From: Massospora cicadina
Lineage: Eukaryota > Entomophthoromycota > Entomophthoromycetes > Entomophthorales > Entomophthoraceae
DNA: 64,000 bases
Direction of reading: 5' to 3'
Assembly (NCBI GenBank): GCA_022478985.1
Contig: JAKSZP010012171.1
Coordinates: 1 to 64,000 of the forward strand
Part shown: positions 1 to 10,702 of the stretch, one piece after another
Layout of the letters: every line of letters begins with the position of its first letter
Position numbering within the stretch: position 1 is the first letter of the stretch
The notes under the pieces: model-generated
The model's input: the letters and a program-made list of their open reading frames with translations, nothing else
What the model was told of the DNA's origin: nothing
The model's database searches: none
Translations under genes and position numbers: made by a program

Positions 1-239
1 TTGTGGCCATATGCCCACCAATTGCAAGAGAGAATCCGCCTCCTTGTCACCCTGTTTAAGATGGTACCATATGCTAAGGATCTTGTCAAGACTATCTCAG
101 TGATCCCACCTCCTGCAGCAAGGCCCCCTGGGTTGGGAGTGGGTTCGTGTGGTTCGTTATTGGGATCATTCTCACCATGTTGATACACCAACACTCCGTC
201 ATCTCCCACTGCCCAGCTCCATACCAAGTCATTCAATTG

Positions 240-330
240 GCAATGCTTCTGGCATTCTGGCTTGCTTTTTGGGTGCTTACGCATCCCAACTGGCAGGCTG
301 GTCTAAACTTCTTCTGCCATTTCCATGACA
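240..330 (+). repeat. 3' end of a family B LTR
   Basis: The stretch resembles the 3' ends of two better-defined family B LTRs, at 21550-21641 and 27345-27433. All three share a block around GGCATTCTGG, GGGTGCTTACGCA and a final CATGACA. The 5' part of this LTR (1-240) aligns only weakly with the other copies, so I mark just the convincing end. The sequence after position 330 does not resemble the internal start of element II, so this may be a solo LTR or the 5' LTR of a diverged relative. No target-site duplication can be tested because the left end is outside the window. Confidence 0.55.
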
Positions 331-1464
331 GGTATCCCCTAAGGGTGGGAGAGGCAATGAGGATGACAAATCCTCTTGGGTTTGCAGTTGGTGACATTTG
401 GGCTCTAAATAAATTTTCTGGTTTAGTTTCATCATGATAAAGACTCTCAAAATTAATTTTTTCTAAAAAATTTGGAAATGCTGATTGGGTTCACAAATCA
501 AATTAATTAATATTCAAATTGTCTGTTGGGAGGCCTTGGGCTTTGCCTCATGCCTGTTACAGGGTTTCACAGAGGGTTGAGTGGTCAGGAACGTTGTCAA
601 AGTGGCAGATCAATTTATTAAAGTGATTTGGGCTTGATTGGCCCATGACAAGATGGCCTGGATAATCCAGTGCCTAGTTTCCACCTTGCAATTGCAAGGA
701 TGGCTGTTCATCACCCCCAAATGGAGAAATGTGATTGGCAGTAAAGGCCTCATTTTATCTGATTTGCACCAAACTACTAGTAGATGGGTAGGACAACTTA
801 TTATAAATTCTCTAATTCTTTTATGAAGAGGGAGGCGGACCTGTAGCTTGTCTACTGTGCATTAAAGGAGAGGCAGGTCATTGTGGCAATTTTGGAAGAT
901 CTGAAGGTTCCCTGGGATCAGCAGATTGGCATAGTGTGCCCATTGCATATCCCTTGATCATTGCTATCACCATTTAGTGGGCCATCAGATCAGAGGATTG
1001 GAGGGCCCACTTGCTGACCATCAGACCTAAAATTTAAAATGCAGCATATTTGGTTGGGTTTATTGAAAAATTCTTGGAAAACAGGTAAGGTCTGCAGAAT
1101 AGAACTTCATGGGAAATGATCAGATTTTCAAATATAAAAGGTGAAAATGACCCTCTTAACAAAACTATTTAAAATATTGAACCAACTGAATATCCAACTG
1201 CTCAGCCATAATAATATAGTGGATATCATCAAGAACATATAGGGCTTTCACTTGGTACATATAAAACTTTTCATTTTACTATGAAAATAATAATTTTTAA
1301 AATTATAAATCTTCTCCATGAAAAAATGCTTATACATGCCAACTTTCATGGTGATCGGTCAAAAGGTGTCAGAGTCTATAAAACATAAATATACCAATAT
1401 ACCAACATCCATTTTATATATAGAGATAAAATCTAAATTATTTGCTTATCTAAAATTCTATAGA
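331..1464. other. Unassigned decayed sequence
   Basis: No intact gene is visible. A short plus-strand frame at 638-826 and the frames after it read like a decayed protein, with Trp-rich segments such as PKWRNVIG, TSRWVGQL and RSEDWRAHLL. The stops and frame changes make assignment impossible. Because it follows a family B LTR end it could be internal sequence of an LTR element, but none of the usual protease or RT motifs are present. From about 1020 onwards the DNA is AT-rich and shows no coding signal. Confidence 0.3.
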
Positions 1465-1497
1465 CACCGTAGCAAAGCACGGGCAATGAATGCTTTT
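1465..1497 (+). mobile_element. Helitron-like 3' terminal hairpin (copy 1)
   Basis: CACCGTAGCAAAGCACGGG forms the short CCGT/ACGG stem typical of Helitron 3' ends. It matches four other copies in the window, at 13792-13824 and 13877-13911 on the minus strand and at 16902-16935 and 18507-18537 on the plus strand. In this copy the terminal CTAG has decayed to CTTT, so the call rests on the shared hairpin. A foldback element abuts it directly on the right. Confidence 0.45.
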
Positions 1498-1965
1498 ACT
1501 CAATAAATTGTTTTGAAGTCGGCGCCATATTTCAACCTGACTTATAGAATTTTGCTCACAAATCCAAATTAGATCTTATATTAGATTAGGTCCAAGGGTA
1601 AACTATAAGCAACTTAGAATATACAGTGCTGAGTACATATAAATGCCTATTATAAATCAGTTCAAAACATGGCGCCAACTTTAAAAAGGGTTTTAGTGAA
1701 TATTTATAATTTATCAATTGTTTTATACTTTTTAGCGCTTTTTAAAGAAGGTTCTTTTTTCCCCAAAAAATACTAATTATGCACTAAACTATTGTTCAGA
1801 TACTTGACCAATACTTACAGTATTACAATGGGGCCTAAGTTGGAGCATCCACTTTTTTTGAAAAAGGGCATCCAAACTGGTCCAGTAGTTTCAGAGTTAT
1901 GCGCGAACAAACAGGAAAAACAAAAAATAGTTAGGTCGAATTGAGAACCTTCTTTTTTAAAGTCG
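1498..1965. repeat. Foldback repeat family D, copy 1
   Basis: This segment is repeated at 14231-14515 plus 15071-15262. The block 1498-1770 contains an inverted repeat: the left arm around GAAGTCGGCGCCATATTTCAA pairs with the reverse complement of about 1630-1700, which reads AAGTTGGCGCCATG. The outer part of the left arm, present in copy 2, is missing here, and the Helitron-like end sits at the break. The tail 1790-1965 is contiguous with the foldback, whereas copy 2 has about 550 bp between the two. No coding capacity is seen, so it is presumably a non-autonomous element. Confidence 0.6.
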
Positions 1966-2350
1966 GTTAAAATCTGGGAGGGTTATCGCAGATTCTTCTA
2001 GAGTAAGATTCGACTTTCCATCGATATTATTTTCGCCGGGGGTTATATAAGTATTTCCCCAAAATTGGTATGGATTAAATATTTATGGACAATTGTCCAA
2101 CAAAAGCTTTTGGCTCTCTAAACTTAGGGTGATATCTAAATACTAAGTAAAGCTTACACATGTAATTGACCGGATACTTCATAATTAATCAACTAGGTTT
2201 GAGAGAATTTTTATGTCAACTGAGGTACTCCAAGGATGAATTAGGTCTGATCAAAACCCAATAAAATTTAGATCAAACAACCATCAATGGACAATTTCAC
2301 CGCAAGCTTATATCAACCGTTGCCACCATCCTTTAACTTTGGTAAAATTT
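1966..2350. other. Non-coding stretch, nothing recognised
   Basis: AT-rich sequence with no frame longer than chance and no repeat shared with the rest of the window. It forms the left border of the CpG-rich island and could hold upstream regulatory sequence of the gene to its right. I see no defined promoter motif. Confidence 0.3.
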
Positions 2351-2363
2351 GAGAAGTGATTGG

Positions 2364-2801
2364 ATGACGGAGGCTATGAATTTTTTAAAAAAACTATTCG
2401 AGGTGGGTCCAAGGGTCTATGAATTTTTATCGGCTTTAAAATTTAAATTCCCGAGTGAAGTTCGATCGACGGCCTGGGAAAATAAACCGCAAGCCTTCGG
2501 AGATAATTTATTTAGCCACCCGTTTAAGTTTTACCTGCCAGTTACCAACTGTACCCTTACATTATCCTCCACTGCCGACAGTTGGGTAGCTTACCAAAGT
2601 TTTGGGGTGGTATCGGGCCCTCACCAAACCTGCTCCTTTACTAGCTTTACTACAATTCCCAGGTTACTTATTTACCCCTGCTGTTTTGATCTAACCTCTG
2701 CACCCTCTTTTCATCTCAGTACGTCCTTTGCATCTGGTATCCTTAAGTTAATTCCGGCTCGTTTTCTTTGTTACCCAACTTGCGTGCATGCTTTTTTATA
2801 G
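2364..2801 (+). CDS. Open frame of uncertain reality in the CpG island
   Basis: A 145-codon frame begins at ATG 2364 and stays open into the CpG-rich island. It contains a Cys-poor start and then a Ser/Thr-rich, Cys-containing segment with an NCT glycosylation sequon. It could be an upstream exon, such as part of an ectodomain, of the membrane protein gene at 3303-4844. However, I see no convincing splice donor at its end and no similarity I recognise. Chance openness is quite possible in this GC-rich part, so treat it as a candidate only. Confidence 0.25.
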   Translation: MTEAMNFLKKLFEVGPRVYEFLSALKFKFPSEVRSTAWENKPQAFGDNLFSHPFKFYLPVTNCTLTLSSTADSWVAYQSFGVVSGPHQTCSFTSFTTIPRLLIYPCCFDLTSAPSFHLSTSFASGILKLIPARFLCYPTCVHAFL

Positions 2802-3302
2802 CTGGCCTTTCGTAAAGGTACTTTAAACCTCGTATCTGGTTATCGACCCAACCCCATCCCACTAAATTTAGTTTGACTACCGTATCCGCTTTGGAACCCT
2901 TAGACTAGATCTGTAGACTGTAACCTCCCAACCCGGCCTTCCCTCGCGTTCGCGTTTTGCGCTTATTTTGCCACAGCTAAATCTTTACTTGGATCCCGCT
3001 CTCGCTCGATAATAAGTTTGGGCCTCAGCCTCCATTCTATAGAATTCATACTTGAGTTTTTAGCTTTACCAACTTGGCAAGTTTTCTGAGCTCCGATAGA
3101 ACCTCATACCGCATCCTTTTCTCGCTCCTTCTACCTTGAATTGTCGATATTTCGCATCGCTTGGTGTTAGTTCCTTCGACCGAAAACTTCAATACACCAG
3201 TTGGGAGCCGAACCGTGACGCCCACCTTACCTTTAAATCCGGGGACCGGTCAATAGATACTACCGCCTTCAACCCTTGCTTTGATAATGTCCCCTGTTTC
3301 GA

Positions 3303-4844
3303 GTGACACCGATGGGCTTTCTCAAGGCCGCCAATCCTCTAATTCTGCCTGCGAATCCCCGGTACTTTCTAGACTTGGTGGGCGCCAAGCTCAACAAAGT
3401 CCAAACTGGGTCAGGCTTACCCGAGCAGAATCCTCTCACGCCACCCAATATCGGTTCCCCTACGGTTCGTCCAGGTGGAGTGAAGGAGCCTCATAAATCA
3501 GAACCCTCGGTTATTCCCGAAGCGGGGTATACGGAGCCTTCTGCCCTTGACCCCCAAACCCTCAATCCGGTTCCTTTTCCGGTTCACCCGCAAGTTTCCA
3601 AAGTGGGGCCGGCAGTCTCAAGGCCGACAACCGGGGAGGTTGGCCCCCCTACCCTCGTCATCTGTGCAGCGGTGGGGTTTGTGCTGGTCTTTCTAGGGTT
3701 GGTACTTTTCTCCTGGAGGGTTTCCCGCCGGCGGTGGCGAGCTGTAAGTGGCGTTTTGGGGTTGCGGCTTAAGTGTTTATACCTTCAACTGCGACCGCCT
3801 ATATCCTTTCCGCTTAAAAGCCTTCTCACCTCTGGTTTAGGCTCACCGTCGCCCCAAGCCCTCCATTTCCGCGCCGGTTCGGGGAACCTCCACCGAGAGT
3901 TGCACTACCGGAAAGGTATACCGTTTATCGAAGTTTAACCTCAAACCGGGTGTGGTTGGAGCACCGCGTCGCGTGCGAGTTGTTTTTACGTAGTCCCTTA
4001 TGCATAACTATACTCCACTTCTCACGCCTACTTTTAGCGCCTTGGGTTTGGAGTCGACAGCCTGCGCCGCGTAGTTAGCAACTCTTTCCGAGTAGTGCGG
4101 CGACAAGCTTCCAAGCCCCGCAAAACCTCATCCCAAAGTCAGGGTAAAGAGGGACTGGGTACCGACGCGGGGGAGAGTGGGATTAGAGCGGGGCTAACCG
4201 AAGTTGAGCTGTCACAAATCTTGTCCTCGCCCCCGCGGGATCCCCCACCGCTCGGCGCGGAGCGTAGCGCGTCTCCGCCTACCCTCCCCACCGATTCCTG
4301 GGACCAGTACATGTCCATTTTGAAGCACGAAGAGCATCTGCACTTTGAGGACATCACGCCAGCCCCCTCGGCCAAACACCCCGGCGCCGAAACTTCTTAC
4401 CACCGTAGCCACCCATCGCTACTGAGCCACTATTTTTACGCGACGATCGGCGGGCTCAACCGCGTCGAGCCCTACAATGGTTCCCCCACTAAGCCGAGCG
4501 CCGGTACGAGGGCTGCTAAGGATTGCGGTATGGCTAGCTATACGCCACCCGGCCCGGTTTTTCAAAGCGGCAGGGGGTCCAAGAAGGGGTTTCCGTTCCA
4601 GCCGAGAAGACCCTTTCTTTCGCGTAGGATCACCCTTGCGCCGGTGGTGAACCATGCCGTTACCGAAGGCAGCCCTGGCGCACCGGCTCGGCTTTCCGCG
4701 GCCCTGCCTTACAGGCCTCAAACGGGTGCGCACGCCAACTCGTTAACCGCCATCTCCACGTACTTTGCAACGCCAGCCCCGGCCGAGGTTGGCCCGTTTG
4801 GGTGGGCGTCCTCGCCCGTGCTCTTGGAGCCTTCGAAGCTATAA
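3303..4844 (+). CDS. Single-pass membrane protein with Ser/Pro-rich tail (host gene, 5' end unresolved)
   Basis: Two exons are read as 3303-3743 and 4038-4844, together about 415 codons ending at TAA 4842-4844. Exon 1 encodes a Pro/Ser-rich segment of about 110 residues. It is followed by a hydrophobic helix, residues 117-138 (TLVICAAVGF to VLFSW), and the basic stop-transfer RVSRRRWR. Exon 2 gives a basic juxtamembrane part and a low-complexity Ser/Pro/Gly-rich cytoplasmic tail. Donor GTAAGT at 3744 is phase 0. The acceptor CTTTTAG ending at 4037 is the only nearby AG that keeps the frame, and it directly follows an in-frame TAG. The layout resembles fungal single-TM surface or signalling proteins, but I recognise no family. 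Position 3303 is only the first codon after an upstream stop region (in-frame TAA 3285), and an earlier exon with a signal peptide is expected. The protein is predicted at a membrane; its function is unknown. Confidence 0.6.
3744..4037 (+). other. Predicted intron of the membrane protein gene
   Basis: The donor is GTAAGT and the acceptor is CTACTTTTAG, with a branch-like ATAACT about 35 bp upstream of the acceptor. Its length of 294 bp is long for many fungi. Both flanking exons are in phase 0, and alternative AGs at 4060, 4074, 4078, 4092 and 4095 would break the frame. Confidence 0.55.
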
Positions 4845-5843
4845 TTTCACCATCGCATCCTGCCTATTCACAACCTTGTATCTATCCCTCATCCCAACTT
4901 TAAGCTTATTGTCCACCCCATCTAGACCCTAGAGCTACCTTAACCCCTACCACTTAAGCTATTTCCTAGTATCCGCGCCACCAAGTGGGTAGCGCTTGGA
5001 GGCGCCCAACCCCAACTATTCCACCCCAACCCCGCGGGGTGAAGTTGCAGGGGGTTGCCACCTCAAAGGGGCCTAACCCGTGTTGAGGGTCGGCCTATTC
5101 TGTGGGCTGGCGACTCCACCCCGTTGAATAACCCGCCGATTATAAAGCGGGTGGCATTCACTCATCTAACTAGATTAGCCGTCTTGCAATTAAAGCCAGC
5201 CGTTCCTTTGGATAAGTTAGAACTCCATTCAAACGGTTGTAGGTTAATACACCCGCCATGTCAAAATATTTAAAGTGGCAGCGCGCCGTGAACCCGCTAT
5301 GAACCTACCGATGGTAAGGTTCGAACGTAGATAACACCGCCCAAACGGTAAGGCTTAACTTGAACCGTTTTGGCGTAAGCTCAGCTGGGTGAAGGTACAG
5401 GCCTTTAAACTTATCTTACCTGAGGCTTGGGGTGCAAACTAGACTAAGTTGGGCAAACAATACAGATTTAGACCCTTGACCGGTTAAGGATTAGCATCAA
5501 CCCCTCCAAGTAGCTAGCTTAGCTAACCTGGGCGCGTCAAAGGTGAAATTTGGCCTGGGAGCCTAGGTTCCATACTATGGTTTGTGAGCCTAGGTTTATC
5601 GGTTAGCCAGGGGTAAGCAGGGTTGGTAAGCTAACTTTAACCTGAACTTCAAAGGTATCAGGTGCTGGGGTAAAGTTGAATCTGGTTTGAAAAGGTAACG
5701 ATGGGTGGAACTGGGATGGTATGGTTTCCCCACCTTTTCTACAACTGATAAATTTGGGGTTGTAAGATGTGGTCTGATCGGATCTGGTACCTGGATCTTT
5801 AACCTGAGGTCGTCAATGAACTATGGGGGTAGATCCATCGACA
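4845..5843. other. Downstream flank of the host gene
   Basis: No convincing gene. A 72-codon frame (5055-5273, +) lies in CpG-rich DNA but has no recognisable motif. From about 5300 the sequence is a mix of short direct repeats around GCCTAGGTT and AAGGTTCGAAC with no long frame. It may hold a 3' UTR, a terminator or a neighbouring promoter. The far end is the insertion target of element I (ATCTT at 5844-5848). Confidence 0.35.
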
Positions 5844-5848
5844 ATCTT

Positions 5849-6387
5849 TGTCACAATTCTGATATGATTGGACAATAATCGTGGGTCAGCTAGGGTGGAA
5901 TCTGCCGAAAATGATATCAGTTACGATTATTTGAGTGCCCCGAGATGAGGCAATATTGGGATATAACGGGTTTTTATTGGATCACCTCTATATAAGGCGA
6001 TGTTGACATTCAACGAATACGAACTAAATTGCCTACAATTGGGGCAATAGAGGATTAGAGAATAACAAGCCAAATTTGAGGAGAATCGGTAGAATAGAAT
6101 AGCCCAAGCCATGAGCGCAGTATCACCTGAAGCCGCTGTATATAAGTGAGATGGGCGACTGAGAGAGGTAGGTTGTTAATAGTAGAGAGAGAACAGGACA
6201 GCAAAAGCTTGCTGTATTTACTAAAAATAAATAAAGAATTGGTCGGGGCATATGCTCCTATTTTTAAGTATATTTTCAAGTGTGTCCGATGGACTGACAA
6301 TCCCCACATCGTCTGTCTGTTGCTCAGTGGGTTTGACCTATATGAACAACACGACGGATCCTAACAATACCATCCAAATTTATAACA
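5849..6387 (+). repeat. 5' LTR of element I
   Basis: 539 bp, starting TGTCACAATTC and ending TTTATAACA. It matches 11836-12389 along its whole length. Many differences are CG in one copy against TG or CA in the other, for example ATCGTG/ATTGTG, GCCGAAA/GCCAAAA and TTACGATT/TTATAATT. The 3' LTR has an extra tandem GGTGATAA block near 11990. An AATAAA-like signal occurs near 6230 within the shared part. Confidence 0.9.
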
Positions 6388-6388
6388 G

Positions 6389-6405
6389 TGGTGATCACTA
6401 CAGGG
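6389..6405 (+). promoter_or_regulatory. Primer-binding site of element I
   Basis: TGGTGATCACTACAGGG begins two bases after the 5' LTR, the standard place for a tRNA primer site, and it starts with the TGG expected from a tRNA CCA end. A near-identical sequence sits at the same place in element IV (complement of 43087-43104). This supports a real, conserved primer site; the tRNA is not identified. Confidence 0.65.
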
Positions 6406-6439
6406 GGCCCATTGATCAACCACCTAACACTCCAGAACT

Positions 6440-7920
6440 CCAGTCACTAGCCATGCCTTACACAAGCTGTGTTGCTGGGAATCTTCACAGAACACCGCAC
6501 CAGCTGGATATGAGGAACTCAAACTTGCCTTAGACGCAGTGCTCAAAAACTAAGATTTACTTTTTCAAGAACAAGATGTTGTCATGCACCAACTTGATAG
6601 CATGTTTAGCCAAATGCAAATCTTGGGACAACAAAACAAAGAACTCGCCAGCTGATTGAATGATACCACTGAACGGATGCAGTGCGCAGAACGAAGATTG
6701 ACCAATACCTCTCAGTCTTCTCACTGGGACAATGATGACTATCAAGAGAGGGCATCATATGAGGAAGAATATGATGCTGGTTGGAGCTACTACACCCAGA
6801 ATGGTAGTACTAGATATGAATATGAGTCAGAATGACACTTTCCTCAAGTAATGGTGGTACTACTCATGGCAGAAGGTCACACTACCTTTGAAGTGGTGGA
6901 CATCCCAATTTCTGCTAATCCAGCTCCTCATTGAGAAACTGCTTTTGGATCTCAATCCATTCCTCAGTATAGCCCAAAACCCTGTGAACAAAATGAGGAG
7001 GTCAATATCAAAAAATTATCTCCATTTGACCGCAATGGGAACATTCATAAGTTCTTCAAACAGTTTGAGTTTGCAGCAGAAGGCACATCTGATAGATGGA
7101 AGGCTAAGTTGTTAATATCTTCCTTGGATGTTGGAAGCACCGATCAGGTCACCTGTTACCTCCCAAGTAGTTCTGTAACCCATCAGGATATGAAGGATAC
7201 CATACTACACCCATTTGGGGGTACTTCAAAGATGTCACAGCAAAAAGCAGAATTCTTAACAATCAGATTCCATTGAAATGAGACTCTCCTGGAGTTTGCT
7301 GATCGATTCACAACAGAAGCCCACATGCTGATTGAGGCAGGGTACTTAGCAGAAGCCAACATGTGCATTGCCATGACCTCAGTGGTGAAGCCATATTGTG
7401 AGCTTCATGATGACATTTCACCTCTTCTGGATGATGATGTACCTCTGCTTAAGATTGTACAGTTTTTGCATCACATATCCCCTAACTTTCTGCTGCTGAA
7501 TATAGAATGGAAGACTACTGCCACTACTGCACCCTCTTATTCAGAAGAATACTCTCATCTGACTCCAGCTCCAGTTAGTAATCCTCAGCCTTTCTATAAC
7601 TCTGCATCTTGTCCTCAGCCAAATTATACTCAACAGTTCAATCAGCGACAATGGGCTGGCCATGAAAACCATCAGCAACCCAGCTATTGACCAAAACCTA
7701 GCTATGCTGACCTTCAACAATCACCTTACTGACCTGGGGCTGGTTACACTGAATGACCCCAAAATTTCTGATCTGGACCCTCTTATGATAATCAAGGACG
7801 TGGCTCTTATGGGGTTAACTGCTACAAATGTGGCCGCTCTGGTCATTTGTCAAAATTCTGCCATAACTGCCATGTGAACTACGTACACCAAGATCAATAC
7901 TATCAGGAAAAAGATGGAGC
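6440..7920 (+). pseudogene. gag: gag of element I (broken)
   Basis: Reading across frames gives a Gln/Glu-rich, coiled-coil-like N-terminus (around 6500-6780, FSQMQILGQQNKELA). A retrotransposon gag core follows at about 7000-7500 (SPFDRNG, FKQFEFAAEG, LLEFADRFTTEA). Then comes a Pro/Gln/Tyr-rich linker and a CX2CX4HX4C zinc knuckle near 7826-7870 (CYKCGRSGHLSKFC). Gag would package element RNA in a virus-like particle, with the knuckle contacting RNA. In-frame TAA, TAG and TGA codons and at least two frame changes interrupt it. Element IV has a homologous gag with the same order but a damaged knuckle. Confidence 0.8.
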
Positions 7921-8169
7921 AGAGTAGAGATGGGACCCTCTACCTCCATGATACCAACTCAAAATGTCCCCAAATCAATAGTAGTATACCCTGCAAAAGT
8001 CCCTCAGTATGATGACAGACTTTTATATCAGCAGCCAGTTGGAAGAGTAAATATAGTAAGCTGAGCTCAAGCCAAGGTGGCAGCGGAAGAAGAGTCCCCC
8101 AAATAACCAAAGCTGTATGCCTGTCAAATGCTTGATCAAGCTTCCTCAGCCAAACTTAATTATGCTGTG

Positions 8170-8680
8170 GATGCACCAACTCTGAAAGGAGTAAATGTCG
8201 CCCTTTTGGTAGATGCCATTGTCAAAGAATACCCCTCAAGTCAGTGAGGGGATAATGACTTTTCTGAAAAAAAGAGAGCCCATAAATGTTCACATATTAA
8301 ACAGTCAATATTCTTCTTATTCTGAGTGTACATACTGTGATATTTTTGTAGTGAAAAATAGGGTTCATTTTATAATAGATACTGGTGCTCCAGTCAACAT
8401 AGTTTCCGCTAAATTGATGGCAAGTTGACATTGAAATCTGGTGTGGACCATCAAAATGGTGTACGGAACTGCTGGAGAACTATGCTTTGTCTCTGAGGGG
8501 GCTTACAGTGCACTACCTCTGCGCTTTGGGTCCATTGTCATTGTAGCCCTGGCAATTGTGCTGCCAAATAAAAACTATGACCTGTTAATCAGGACCACTT
8601 TTCTGCGCTGTTTTGGGGCTGTCATTAATATAACAGAGGAGACCCTCACCATTCTGGATCAGCAGATCCCAATTTAATTT
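8170..8680 (+). pseudogene. Aspartic protease of element I
   Basis: The active-site motif FIIDTGAP is intact, with DTG at 8378-8386, followed by NIVSAKLM. A second hydrophobic block further on (NYDLLIRTTFLRCFGAVI, about 8570-8625) fits the LIG-like flap and core region of retroviral-type proteases. The domain would cut the Gag-Pol polyprotein. A TGA at about 8426 and a shift split it. It lies between the zinc knuckle and the RT, the usual place. Confidence 0.75.
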
Positions 8681-9118
8681 ACCACTAGCAGAGTACCAAA
8701 GGATCTGGTGCATATGAGCTATATCAACCTTGCCTATAGTGATGGGGTGATACCAGTTCGCTATCATGGACTAAAGCGCAAGACTTGGCCCCTTCCCCAG
8801 CAGATATACAAATATCAAGGGATACCTCTTTGAGCGGCAGGGCCCATATCTATACCTTCTGGCCATCAAGTCCTAGTGAACACTGAGTTAGAGGTGGAAG
8901 TGCCTAGTGGGTTATATGGGGAATTTATTGGGCTCTATCATCAAACATGGTTTGAGCTGCATGTGGCTCCAGGGATTATACTTCTGGGACATGGAGAGGT
9001 TAAGGTTTTGTTAGGAAACCTCCAAAGCAAACCAATGCAAATCTGCTGATACCGAATTGTAGCATATTTACATCTGATTCTAATAGACGAGGTCCTTCAG
9101 GTTCATGATTTTGGGCCA

Positions 9119-9958
9119 TTGGATGAATTTGGTCTACCAGTTGAGACACCTGCCAATGTACTAATGGTGGTAATGCGGAGTAATTTAATAGGACTATTGG
9201 AAGAACAAAAAGACCAAGCAATAGCTTTATTTCAGAAGTATAAAGGGATTTTTGCTGTTGATGATCATGACTTAGGATGTGCTTGGGGGGTGGTCCATCA
9301 AGTAGACACAGAAGACCATCCTCCTATAAGGTCTCAGCTGATCTGCTGATCAAGGGCAGTGGAAGACATTGCCACTGATAAAATTGACAAGTTGCTAGAG
9401 CAAGGGATGATCAAACTGTCCAAAAGCCTGTGGGCTTTGCCTGTTCTAATTGTAAAAAAGAAGGATGGCACCAACTGCTTAGTAATAGACTATTGGAAGC
9501 TCAACAGTATTACAAAAAGGATTTGTACCCTTTGCTAAGAATTGATGATGCTCTGGACCGATTAGGGGGAGCCCATTATTTTTCTGTGATGGACTTGATA
9601 TCAGGTTACTGGCAAATTGAGTTACCCCTGGTGGAACAGAAAAAAATGCGCTGTAATCACCTTTAAAGTCCTTTTTTAACTGACGCGGATGCCTCAAGGG
9701 CTGTGCAACACCCCAGCTATGTTTCAGCGAGCCATGGACACTATTATTGGTGACCTGAAACTGTCATGCATCTGTGTATACCTTGACAATATTAACATTT
9801 TCTCTCAAACCTTTTTGGAGCATCTCAACCACCTAGAAGCAGTATTCTGCCAGCTGGCTGAGGCAAACATTAAAATTAAACCTCAAAAATGTAACTTTTT
9901 CAAAGATCAGCTGGAATACATAGGGTTTGTGGTAGACTCTAAAGGGCTAAAACCATAG
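9119..9958 (+). pseudogene. Reverse transcriptase of element I
   Basis: RT landmarks appear in order: an N-terminal segment with VVHQVDTEDHPPIR, then ALPVLIVKKKDG and MDLISGYWQIEL. These are followed by PQGLCNTPAMFQRAMD, the catalytic box as YLDN (9779-9790) and LEYIGFVVD. The second catalytic Asp is Asn (GAT to AAT), which would kill polymerase activity. Stops at about 9346 and 9664 and frame changes add to this. The N-terminal segment is closely shared with element IV (complement 40329-40583), placing both in one lineage. Confidence 0.88.
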
Positions 9959-10702
9959 CTAGCTAAGGTGGAGGCCATCAGCAAAATGACTACTCCCAGT
10001 AGTAAGCACAACATACAGGTATTTTTGGGAATGGTCAGTTGCTACCAGCACTTTATCCCTAATTTTAGCTGTATTGGGGGGCCACTATTTGAGTTGTTAA
10101 AAAAGGACGCTGTGTTTGAATAGATGGAACGTTGTCAATATGCTTTTGATACACTTCATATGGCGTTGATCAGTGCACCAGTGTTATGATATCCAAACTT
10201 TGATCAGGAGTTTATCATTCTAATGGATGCATCCCTCTCCACTGTTGGGGCTGTACTTTCTCAGAAAGATGATGAGAGAGAGGAACATCTGGTAGCATAC
10301 TGTAGTCAAAGTCTGAACTGTCATGAGCGTAATTATACTGTAACCAAGCAGGAGTTCTTAGCAGTGATCTACGCATATAAGCAATTCAGAGTCTACCCAC
10401 ATGGGGTAAAGTTTAAAGCCATAACAGATCACATGTCATTACGCTGGTTGCAGAACCTCAAAGAACCTGAAGGCCATTTGGCTCAATGGGCTCTTAAGTT
10501 GCAGACTTATGATTTCAAGATTCTCCATTGCCCAGGAGTAAAGCATCAGAACGCTGACTGTTTATCTTTATTACTGACTATTGGGGTGACAGCGGGCCTC
10601 AGTGATGTGATGCATGATAATATACTCGGTGGAAAATATGATGATAAACTTCCACAAGTGATCAAAGTGTTAAATGAGGTACAAACAAATACCTTCCAAT
10701 GA
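9959..10702 (+). pseudogene. RNase H domain of element I
   Basis: A connection region is followed by an open frame from 10223 that starts MDASLSTVGAVLSQ, with the first catalytic Asp. It continues with KQEFLAVIYA, containing the Glu, and ITDHMSLRWL, containing the next Asp. It ends with the HCPG-like and HQNADCLS segment, where the last Asp is kept. The 160-codon frame is the longest open part of this element. It removes the RNA strand of the RNA/DNA hybrid during replication. Confidence 0.88.

Larger units (their letters stand above)
2440..5800. other. CpG-rich, non-decayed island
   Basis: The stretch is visibly richer in CG dinucleotides and in GC than the rest of the window. CG clusters are dense between 3300 and 5050, while flanking transposons show TpG/CpA at the matching positions. 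This suggests host DNA that escapes the CpG decay acting on the transposons. It contains the one well-supported host gene. The right edge is cut by insertion of element I at 5849. Confidence 0.6.

Noticed and set aside
4139..4733. Long minus-strand frames opposite exon 2 of the membrane protein gene
   Set aside because: GC-rich antisense shadows; Arg/Gly-rich composition, no motif, and the plus strand has the coherent exon structure.
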